From Gammaproteobacteria bacterium (GTDB lineage: Bacteria > Pseudomonadota > Gammaproteobacteria > UBA5335 > SLRW01), in contig SLRW01000121.1 in assembly GCA_007130745.1 (NCBI GenBank), positions 1 through 5,005 of the forward strand: 5,005 nucleotides of DNA. The letters run 5' to 3'. Below, in pieces: positions 1 to 5,005 of this stretch. Below the pieces are notes generated by a model that saw only the letters and a list, made by a program, of their open reading frames with translations, was not told where the DNA came from and made no database searches. The position numbers and the translations under genes are program-made. The first letter of the stretch is position 1, and every line of letters begins with the position of its first letter.

Positions 1-1236
1 GAGCAGGTCAGACTTGCCGCCGAAGCCGCCCACGCGCTCCATGCCGCGCACAAAGCCGGCATAGCCGGCAGTGCGCGCCCGGTTCATTTCATCCTCGGTG
101 GGTCCGCGCCGGACCAGGCGACTGATTTCCTGATCCATGGCCTGTTCCAGGGCGGCTATGTTGGCATCTTCGCGAGCGGTGGCGACCACCATGAACTGGC
201 TGGCGACTTCTCCCGTGCTCACGAAGGCGCTGACGTCGGTGGCCAGTTGATCTTCGCGCACCAGCCGCCGGTGCAGGCGGCTGTCGCGGCTGCCACCCAG
301 TACCCAGGCTCCCAGCGACAGCCAGTCGCGCTCGGCCGAATCCCAGCCCGGGACGTTCCAGCTGCGGTAGATGCGGGCCTGCGGGACATCCTCACGCAGC
401 TCCTTGCGGCGGGGTTCGTTCAGTCGTGCCACCCAGCGCGAGAGCCGGTCCACCGGCGGTCCTGAACGGATGTGGCCGAAATAATGCTCAACCCGTTCAA
501 TCACTTCATCGGTATCCACTGCGCCGGCGACCACCAGTACCGCATTGGCAGCGCCATAAAAACGCCGGTGCCAGTCTCGCAGATCATCCAGCGAGGCCTT
601 GTTGAGGTCGGCCATGGAGCCGATCGTGGGCCAGTGATAGGGGTGCTGCGGGGGATAGCTGTAGCGCAGGATTTGTTTGTACACCTCACCGTAGGGCCGG
701 TTGGCGCGCTGGCGTTTTTCATTTTCCACCACGCCGATTTCAGTATCCACGCGCTCACGGGTGATGGTGCCGGTGAAATGGTCCATGCGGTCGGATTCCA
801 GCCACAGTACCCGATCCAGCGCGGTGACCGGCACATTCTGGAAATAATTTGTGCGATCACGGCTGGTGGTGGCGTTCATGCTGGTGGCGCCGAGTTCTTC
901 CAGGGTGGCGAAGAAATCCTGGTTGTGATGCTCCGAGCCCAGATACATCAGATGCTCGAACAGATGCGCAAAGCCGCGTTCGCCCTTGCCCTCATCGCGC
1001 GAGCCTACCCTGTACCAGAGGTTGACTGCCGCCACCGGGGTGCCGTGGTCTTCGTGCACGATCAGTACCAGGCCGTTATCCAGTACATGGCGGGTGAAGG
1101 GGATGTCCGGCGGTGTCAGTGTGGCGGTGTCGTTAGCGTCGTTTTCACTGGCCGGGGTGCAGGCAGTTGCCAGCAATCCGGCCAATAGCAGGAGCAACAC
1201 AACAGGTTGGCGGTGAGGTTTCTGCGGCAGGGGCAT
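1..1236 (-). CDS. M16 family zinc metallopeptidase, putative lipoprotein, C-terminus cut by window edge
   Basis: Reading the minus strand from ATG 1236-1234 gives 412 codons with no stop up to base 1, so the 5' end is present and the 3' end lies outside the window. Residues 1-26 form an export signal: a short Lys/His/Arg-containing head, a Val/Leu-rich core (13-22) and Ala-Thr-Ala-Cys at 23-26. The M16 N-terminal domain follows. It has the inverted zinc motif HLFEH at 91-95 (His91 and His95 as ligands, Glu94 as catalytic base) and the downstream acidic ligand in VVENEK, most likely Glu173. The second M16 domain begins near residue 207, with 'VLVVAGAVD' at 233-241. The protein ends at the edge within GGFGGKSD-like sequence (403-412). 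Known relatives cleave peptides in the periplasm or at the outer membrane. That junction resembles the roughly 900-residue two-unit members, so perhaps half the protein is missing (inference). The start is uncertain: in-frame ATGs at 1251 and 1281 are alternatives. I chose 1236 because it gives a normal-length signal peptide. Confidence 0.9.
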   Translation of the reverse strand, partial: MPLPQKPHRQPVVLLLLLAGLLATACTPASENDANDTATLTPPDIPFTRHVLDNGLVLIVHEDHGTPVAAVNLWYRVGSRDEGKGERGFAHLFEHLMYLGSEHHNQDFFATLEELGATSMNATTSRDRTNYFQNVPVTALDRVLWLESDRMDHFTGTITRERVDTEIGVVENEKRQRANRPYGEVYKQILRYSYPPQHPYHWPTIGSMADLNKASLDDLRDWHRRFYGAANAVLVVAGAVDTDEVIERVEHYFGHIRSGPPVDRLSRWVARLNEPRRKELREDVPQARIYRSWNVPGWDSAERDWLSLGAWVLGGSRDSRLHRRLVREDQLATDVSAFVSTGEVASQFMVVATAREDANIAALEQAMDQEISRLVRRGPTEDEMNRARTAGYAGFVRGMERVGGFGGKSDLL

Positions 1237-1279
1237 GGTGCTTTGTTCCATCCACGGTTCATGACCTGATCCAGCGCGC

Positions 1280-1307
1280 ATAATCGCACGCCTTGCAGCC
1301 CTGTAAA
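1280..1307 (-). promoter_or_regulatory. Candidate sigma70-type promoter for the M16 peptidase gene
   Basis: On the minus strand, TTTACA (1307-1302) matches the -35 consensus at 5 of 6 positions. After 16 bases, GATTAT (1285-1280) matches the -10 consensus at 4 of 6. Transcription would start near 1273, leaving a leader of about 20-40 bases before the ATGs at 1251 or 1236. If this promoter is real, it excludes the upstream ATG at 1281 as the start. The match is moderate and found by eye only. Confidence 0.3.
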
Positions 1308-1335
1308 AGCGGTTGCCAGGCTGTACAGGCCCGGG

Positions 1336-1364
1336 GTTACATTGGGCCGCTGAGGGGGTAAAAT
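1336..1364 (+). promoter_or_regulatory. Candidate sigma70-type promoter for the acyl-CoA dehydrogenase gene
   Basis: GTTACA (1336-1341, 4 of 6 to the -35 consensus) is followed after 17 bases by TAAAAT (1359-1364, 5 of 6 to the -10 consensus). The start would fall near 1371, giving a leader of about 50 bases. The 'GGGTAAAATGCGCGG' context is common upstream of gammaproteobacterial genes (general knowledge). An alternative -35, TTGCCA at 1313-1318, would pair with TACATT (1338-1343) at a long 19-base spacing. No operator is convincing. Confidence 0.4.
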
Positions 1365-1412
1365 GCGCGGCTGGATTTTCGCCTTCAACCTGACCTTATC
1401 CAAATATCCCCT

Positions 1413-1418
1413 GGAGAG
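1413..1418 (+). promoter_or_regulatory. Ribosome binding site of the acyl-CoA dehydrogenase gene
   Basis: GGAGAG lies just before the ATG at 1422. The GGAG core (1413-1416) is 5 bases from the start codon. This good Shine-Dalgarno match supports 1422 as the true start. Confidence 0.75.
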
Positions 1419-1421
1419 AAC

Positions 1422-3215
1422 ATGCCCACCACCTATTCCGCGCCCCTGCGTGACCTGAAGTTCGTCATTCACGAGTTTCTGGATCTGGCGCCTTACAGCG
1501 AACTGCCCGCTTTCAGTGAGGCCAGCCCCGACATCATCGACGCCATCCTGGAAGAAGGCGGCAAGCTTTGTGAGCAGGTGTTGCACCCCGTCAATATGAC
1601 GGGTGACGAGGAAGGCTGTACCTGGGACAACTACGAAGTCACCACGCCGAAGGGTTTCAGGGAAGCCTACCAGACCTATGTCGAGGGTGGTTGGTCCAGC
1701 CTGACAGCCGATCCGGAATTTGGCGGCCAGGGGCTGCCGCATCTGGTGGGGCTGTGCATGTCGGAGATGATCAGCGCCGCCAATACCTCTTTCGGCATGT
1801 ATCCGGGCCTGTCACACGGCGCCTGGGCGGCCATTCACAACCATGGCTCGCAGGAACAGAAAAATGCCTATTTGCCCAAACTGACCACGGGCGAGTGGAC
1901 CGGCACCATGAACCTCACCGAGCCGCACTGCGGCACTGATCTGGGCCTGATCCGCACCAGGGCTGAGCCGCAGGACGACGGCAGTTACCGCATCAGCGGC
2001 ACCAAGATCTGGATTTCCGCTGGCGAGCACGATTTGTCGGAGAACATTATCCACCTGGTGCTGGCGCGGATTCCGGGCGCGCCCGAGGGCACCAAGGGCA
2101 TCAGCTTGTTCGTTGTGCCCAAGTATCTGCTCAACGAGGACGGCACCCCCGGCGAACGTAACAGCGTGCGTTGCGAATCCATCGAAAAGAAGATGGGCAT
2201 CAAGGCCTCGGCCACCTGCGAGATGGGCTTCGACAAGGCCACGGGTTATCTCATTGGTGAAGAGAACAAGGGCCTGCGCTGCATGTTCACCATGATGAAC
2301 GCGGCGCGCCTCGGCACCGGCATCCAGGCGCTTGGGGTGGGCAGCGTGGCCTACCAGAACGCCGTCGGCTTTGCTCACGAACGACTGCAGATGCGGGCGC
2401 TCAACGGGCCGAAGTATCCCGACAAGCCGGCCGACCCGATCATGGTGCATCCGGATGTGCGACGCATGCTCATGACCTGCCGCGCCTTCGTCGAGGGCGC
2501 CCGCGCGCTGGCGTTGTACACCGGCCTGCAGCTGGATCTGGAGCACATGCACCCGGATGAAAAAGTGCGCGAAAAAGCCGGCAACTGGGTGGCGCTGATG
2601 ACGCCCATCATCAAGGCCTACTTCACCGACATGGGCTCGGAAACCGCCAATCTGGCGATGCAGGTCTTCGGTGGTTCAGGTTACATCCGCGAAACCGGTG
2701 TCGAGCAGTTCGTGCGTGATGTGCGCATTACGCAGATTTATGAGGGCACCAACGGCGTGCAGGCGCTGGATCTCATCGGCCGCAAGCTGCCGTCCAAGGG
2801 TGGCGAGACCCTCAACGCCTTTATCGAGCCGGTCAAGGCCTTCATCAGCGAGCAGCGTGAGGACCAGGAGATGGCCGAGTTCATCGAGCCGCTGTCCGAG
2901 GCCTTTGAGGGCCTGCAGGAAACTATCAACTGGGCCTTCGGCAAGATGATGGAAGACCCCGAGGAAGCCGGGGCGGCCTCAAGCGATTTCCTGCGGCTGT
3001 TTGCGCTGGTAGCCATGGGCTATGTGTGGGCCCGCCAGGCGTCGATTGCCCATGCCCGGTTGCGCGAGGACGGCGGCGAACAGGCTTTTTACCAGAGCAA
3101 GCTGGCCACAGCGCGTTTTTTCATGACCCGTATGCTGCCCGATACTGCCGGGTTGATGCGACGCATCCGTGCCGGCGCTGGTCCAGTGATGGGGCTGGAT
3201 CCCGACGCCTTCTGA
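1422..3215 (+). CDS. Acyl-CoA dehydrogenase, long form with extra C-terminal domain
   Basis: This 597-residue cytoplasmic FAD enzyme is predicted to introduce a trans-2,3 double bond into an acyl-CoA and pass electrons to electron-transfer flavoprotein. The domain order is: a short N-terminal segment typical of this subgroup (1-35, 'APLRDLKFV'); the helical N-terminal domain (about 40-156); the beta middle domain with the flavin signature NLTEPHCGTD (164-173) and 'GTKIWIS' (193-199); the C-terminal helical domain with QVFGGSGYIRETG (414-426); and an extra C-terminal domain (about 467-590). The catalytic base is most likely Glu441 in IYEGTNG, the usual position for this subgroup. The length fits the roughly 590-600 residue subgroup, against about 380-400 for classical short- and medium-chain enzymes. 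The subgroup includes DmdC (3-methylmercaptopropionyl-CoA dehydrogenase) and several Pseudomonas FadE-like proteins, so the substrate cannot be set from sequence alone and I give no symbol. The start is supported by a strong ribosome binding site. The gene is intact and may be co-transcribed with the fusion gene downstream. Confidence 0.95.
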   Translation: MPTTYSAPLRDLKFVIHEFLDLAPYSELPAFSEASPDIIDAILEEGGKLCEQVLHPVNMTGDEEGCTWDNYEVTTPKGFREAYQTYVEGGWSSLTADPEFGGQGLPHLVGLCMSEMISAANTSFGMYPGLSHGAWAAIHNHGSQEQKNAYLPKLTTGEWTGTMNLTEPHCGTDLGLIRTRAEPQDDGSYRISGTKIWISAGEHDLSENIIHLVLARIPGAPEGTKGISLFVVPKYLLNEDGTPGERNSVRCESIEKKMGIKASATCEMGFDKATGYLIGEENKGLRCMFTMMNAARLGTGIQALGVGSVAYQNAVGFAHERLQMRALNGPKYPDKPADPIMVHPDVRRMLMTCRAFVEGARALALYTGLQLDLEHMHPDEKVREKAGNWVALMTPIIKAYFTDMGSETANLAMQVFGGSGYIRETGVEQFVRDVRITQIYEGTNGVQALDLIGRKLPSKGGETLNAFIEPVKAFISEQREDQEMAEFIEPLSEAFEGLQETINWAFGKMMEDPEEAGAASSDFLRLFALVAMGYVWARQASIAHARLREDGGEQAFYQSKLATARFFMTRMLPDTAGLMRRIRAGAGPVMGLDPDAF

Positions 3216-3270
3216 AGCGATCGCGGCGGGCATTGATCGGGCTGCGAGGATGCGTCAGAGTCAGCCCTGC

Positions 3271-3289
3271 GGACCGGGTGTTCCGGTCT
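3271..3289 (+). other. Intergenic hairpin between acyl-CoA dehydrogenase and fusion gene
   Basis: GACCGG (3272-3277) and CCGGTC (3283-3288) form a perfect 6-bp stem with a 5-base GTGTT loop. A G-U pair (3271/3289) can extend it. No T-tract follows, so it is not a standard intrinsic terminator. It ends 12 bases before the next gene's Shine-Dalgarno sequence, so it could weaken read-through, protect a processed 3' end or affect translation. A looser arm pair, GGGCTG (3239-3244) with CAGCCC (3262-3267), lies just upstream with a 17-base loop. Confidence 0.4.
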
Positions 3290-3301
3290 GCAAGGCTGTT
3301 T

Positions 3302-3308
3302 AAGGAAG
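3302..3308 (+). promoter_or_regulatory. Ribosome binding site of the GNAT-nitrilase gene
   Basis: AAGGAAG precedes the ATG at 3318. The AAGGA core (3302-3306) is 11 bases from the start codon, slightly longer than ideal. The next in-frame Met is residue 41, inside the GNAT domain, so 3318 is the only sensible ATG start. Confidence 0.6.
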
Positions 3309-3317
3309 CTCCATATA

Positions 3318-4901
3318 ATGGCAGATCTGACCGTACCCGGGCGTCCCGAAGGCGAGGAAGAGCGTGACGACCGCGAGGAATACCACCTGCGGCTGCGCAA
3401 CTTGCGCCACGAGGACTATGAAGGCGTCAAGGAAATCATGGACGCCGTCTATGGTGAGCTTGACGGCGCCTGGAGCCGGCGCGAATTCGAGGCCATCATC
3501 ACCCTGTTCCCCGAAGGCCAGATCTGTGTCGAGGATAACGGCAAGGTAATTGCCGGCGCGCTTACCCTGGTGGTCAACTATGACCGCTACGGTGACCAGC
3601 ACACCTACGACGAGATCACCGGCTTCGGCGAGTTCACCACCCACGATCCCGACGGCGACGTGCTCTATGGCGTGGATGTATTTGTGCATCCCGAGTTTCG
3701 TGACATGCGCCTGGGGCGTCGGCTTTACGATGCACGCAAGGAGCTGTGCCAGAACCTTAACCTGCGCGGCATCATCGCCGGTGGCCGCATCCCCGGGTAC
3801 AAAAAGTACGCCAGAGAGATGCCGCCGGAGCAATACATCGAGCTGGTCAAGCGCAAGGAAATTCGTGATCCCATCCTGAGTTTCCAGCTCGCCAATGATT
3901 TCCATGTGCGGCGGGTAATTACCGGCTATCTGCCGGAGGACAAGTCCTCGCATGCTTACGCCACGCTGGTGGAGTGGAATAACATCTTCTACCAGCAGCG
4001 CGAGCAGCCGCTGATCGGTGCGGAAAAAGCCGTGGTGCGGGTGGGCACGGTGCAGTGGCAAATGCGTCGGGCGGCATCAGTCGAAGAGCTGATGCAGCAG
4101 GCGGAGTTTTTCGTCGATGCCCTGGCCGGCTACAAGGCCGATTTCGCCCTGTTCCCGGAGATGTTCAACGCCCCGCTGATGGCGCAATTCGACCAGGGCA
4201 ATCCGGCTGAAGCCGTGCGCGGTCTGGCCGGTTATACCGACCAGATCGCGGAGGCCATGCTGGATCTGGCGGTGAGTTACAACATCAATATTATCGCCGG
4301 CAGCATGCCTGTCTACCGCGACCAGAGCCTGTATAACGTCAGCTTCCTGTGCCGGCGCGATGGCACCATTGAGGAACAGTACAAGCTGCATATCACCCCC
4401 GACGAGCGCGCTCACTGGGGCATGCGTGGCGGTGACAGCTTGCGGGTGTTCGATACCGATGTCGGCAAGATCGGCATACTTATATGCTATGACGTGGAAT
4501 TCCCCGAACTCTCGCGGTTGCTCTCCGAGCGCGGCATGCGCCTGCTTTTTGTGCCCTACTGGACCGACACCAAGAACGGCTATCTGCGGGTGCGCCACTG
4601 TGCCCAGGCCCGCGCCATCGAGAACGAATGCTACGTGGCCATCACCGGCAGCGTGGGCAATCTGCCCAACATCGAGAATATCGATATCCAGTACTCACAA
4701 TCGGCGGTGTTCTGCCCCTCGGACTTCGCCTTCGACCGCGACGGTATCGCCGCCGAGAGCACGCCAAACACCGAGATGACGCTGATCGTCGATCTGGACA
4801 TGGAAAAGCTTGTCGGGTTACGTAAGGAAGGCTCGGTGCGTAACTACCAGGACCGCCGCCGTGATCTCTACCAGGTGCAGTGGTTGGGGGAAAATGAATG
4901 A
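3318..4901 (+). CDS. GNAT acyltransferase-like / carbon-nitrogen hydrolase (nitrilase superfamily) fusion protein
   Basis: This 527-residue protein has two parts and no signal peptide or membrane segment, so it is probably cytoplasmic. After an acidic, likely flexible head (1-21), residues about 22-205 form a GNAT-like domain. Its acyl-CoA-binding motif A corresponds to 'VFVHPEFRDMRLGRRLYDAR' (121-140). Residues about 238-515 form a nitrilase-superfamily domain, starting at 'VRVGTVQWQMR', with the full triad: Glu281 in LFPEMF, Lys356 in QYKLHI and the nucleophile Cys390 in ILICYDVEFPE. Glu363 is a likely fourth active-site acid. Known nitrilase-superfamily enzymes hydrolyse amides or nitriles, or transfer acyl groups, through a Cys thioester. 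The second domain most resembles the Rim1-like branch. Similar GNAT-nitrilase fusions of about this length are familiar from proteobacterial annotations, usually without an assigned substrate. The gene is intact and follows the acyl-CoA dehydrogenase by 102 bases on the same strand. The architecture is firm; the substrate and any acetyltransferase activity are unknown. Confidence 0.92.
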   Translation: MADLTVPGRPEGEEERDDREEYHLRLRNLRHEDYEGVKEIMDAVYGELDGAWSRREFEAIITLFPEGQICVEDNGKVIAGALTLVVNYDRYGDQHTYDEITGFGEFTTHDPDGDVLYGVDVFVHPEFRDMRLGRRLYDARKELCQNLNLRGIIAGGRIPGYKKYAREMPPEQYIELVKRKEIRDPILSFQLANDFHVRRVITGYLPEDKSSHAYATLVEWNNIFYQQREQPLIGAEKAVVRVGTVQWQMRRAASVEELMQQAEFFVDALAGYKADFALFPEMFNAPLMAQFDQGNPAEAVRGLAGYTDQIAEAMLDLAVSYNINIIAGSMPVYRDQSLYNVSFLCRRDGTIEEQYKLHITPDERAHWGMRGGDSLRVFDTDVGKIGILICYDVEFPELSRLLSERGMRLLFVPYWTDTKNGYLRVRHCAQARAIENECYVAITGSVGNLPNIENIDIQYSQSAVFCPSDFAFDRDGIAAESTPNTEMTLIVDLDMEKLVGLRKEGSVRNYQDRRRDLYQVQWLGENE

Positions 4902-4916
4902 CCCCGCTTCGCGGGG
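4902..4916 (+). terminator. Candidate terminator hairpin after the GNAT-nitrilase gene
   Basis: CCCCGC (4902-4907) and GCGGGG (4911-4916) form a 6-bp all-GC stem with a TTC loop, starting on the base after the TGA stop. No T-run follows on the plus strand (CGTCTAAAG), so intrinsic termination would be inefficient. On the minus strand the stem is followed by TCATTCATTTT, which is richer in T, so it may also serve a convergent gene outside the window. Confidence 0.5.
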
Positions 4917-4918
4917 CG

Positions 4919-4946
4919 TCTAAAGCCCAAGGTCTAAAGTCTTAAG
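4919..4946. repeat. Four tandem degenerate 7-bp units
   Basis: The units are TCTAAAG (4919-4925), CCCAAGG (4926-4932), TCTAAAG (4933-4939) and TCTTAAG (4940-4946). Units 1 and 3 are identical, unit 4 differs at one base, and unit 2 matches at four of seven positions. The last unit lies within the perfect 10-bp palindrome GTCTTAAGAC (4939-4948). GCGTCT (4916-4921) and AGACGC (4945-4950) also form 6-bp inverted arms around the run. The rest of the window to 5005 holds no feature I can support. Confidence 0.45.
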
Positions 4947-5005
4947 ACGCGGGCACCTGCTGGGGTTGGGGGCCTGGCGGGATGTGTGTGGCGCATATTC
5001 ACTAC

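Noticed and set aside
472..1188. A 238-codon plus-strand ORF inside the M16 peptidase gene
   Set aside because: The minus strand here encodes the conserved M16 domain with its zinc motif. The plus-strand frame is a shadow of it.
1321..1328. CTGTACAG as a LexA box
   Set aside because: The LexA site needs CTGT and ACAG separated by about 8 bases. Here they are adjacent.
1116..1742. A 208-codon minus-strand ORF bridging the intergenic region and two genes
   Set aside because: It overlaps both the M16 signal peptide in another frame and the start of the dehydrogenase, and has no domain.
1812..2552. A 246-codon ORF antisense to the acyl-CoA dehydrogenase gene
   Set aside because: Long antisense frames are expected opposite GC-rich genes. 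The plus strand carries a full conserved enzyme with clear motifs, and the antisense protein shows no recognisable domain.
3217..3224. GCGATCGC, the core of the cyanobacterial HIP1 palindrome
   Set aside because: I noticed only this copy in the window, and the proteins do not look cyanobacterial. One 8-bp GC-rich palindrome is expected by chance.
3314..3319. A perfect TATAAT overlapping the start codon of the fusion gene
   Set aside because: No -35 match lies 16-18 bases upstream, and transcription would begin inside the coding region past the ribosome binding site.
3300..4061. A 253-codon ORF antisense to the GNAT-nitrilase gene
   Set aside because: It mirrors the codon structure of the true gene, has no recognisable motif and lacks a convincing ribosome binding site.
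4898..4945. A 15-codon ORF whose ATG overlaps the TGA of the fusion gene (ATGA), with GGGGGA upstream
   Set aside because: It consists of the terminator-like hairpin and the 7-bp units, and is too short to support as a protein without conservation data.
4922..5005. Tail of a convergent minus-strand gene
   Set aside because: Two minus-strand frames stay open from the right edge to stops near 4934 and 4922, but under 30 codons with no recognisable motif cannot support a call.

Overview
The window is GC-rich and gene-dense. It looks like the chromosome of a gammaproteobacterium, probably an environmental or marine type. I base this on codon use, the 'GGTAAAATGCGCG'-style promoter spacer, and the resemblance of the proteins to families I know from Pseudomonas-, Marinobacter- and Alcanivorax-like genomes. 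The genus cannot be fixed from these bases. No rRNA, tRNA, CRISPR array, insertion sequence or phage gene was seen.

Layout. (1) Bases 1-1236, minus strand: the N-terminal 412 residues of an exported M16 (insulinase-type) zinc peptidase with a lipoprotein-like signal peptide. The frame has no stop before the window's left edge, so the gene is cut by the window and not visibly broken. (2) Bases 1237-1421: a divergent intergenic region with a weak candidate promoter on each strand. (3) Bases 1422-3215, plus strand: a complete long-form (597 aa) acyl-CoA dehydrogenase with an extra C-terminal domain. (4) Bases 3216-3317: a spacer with a small perfect hairpin and the next gene's ribosome binding site. 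(5) Bases 3318-4901, plus strand: a complete 527 aa fusion of an N-terminal GNAT acyltransferase-like domain with a C-terminal nitrilase/carbon-nitrogen hydrolase domain whose Glu-Lys-Cys triad is intact. (6) Bases 4902-5005: a GC hairpin directly after the stop, then a run of four degenerate 7-bp units ending in a 10-bp palindrome, then about 55 bases with no recognisable feature.

The acyl-CoA dehydrogenase and the fusion protein lie in the same direction 102 bases apart and may be co-transcribed. The hairpin between them and the separate ribosome binding site mean this is not certain. The dehydrogenase would carry out the first oxidation step on an acyl-CoA. The fusion protein pairs a putative acyl-CoA-using domain with an amide- or nitrile-hydrolysing domain, and its substrate is unknown. 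The peptidase is transcribed away from both and need not be related in function. I see no defence system or other clearly new multi-gene system. The GNAT-nitrilase fusion is the most interesting item: it belongs to a recognisable family, but I know of no firmly assigned biochemical role.
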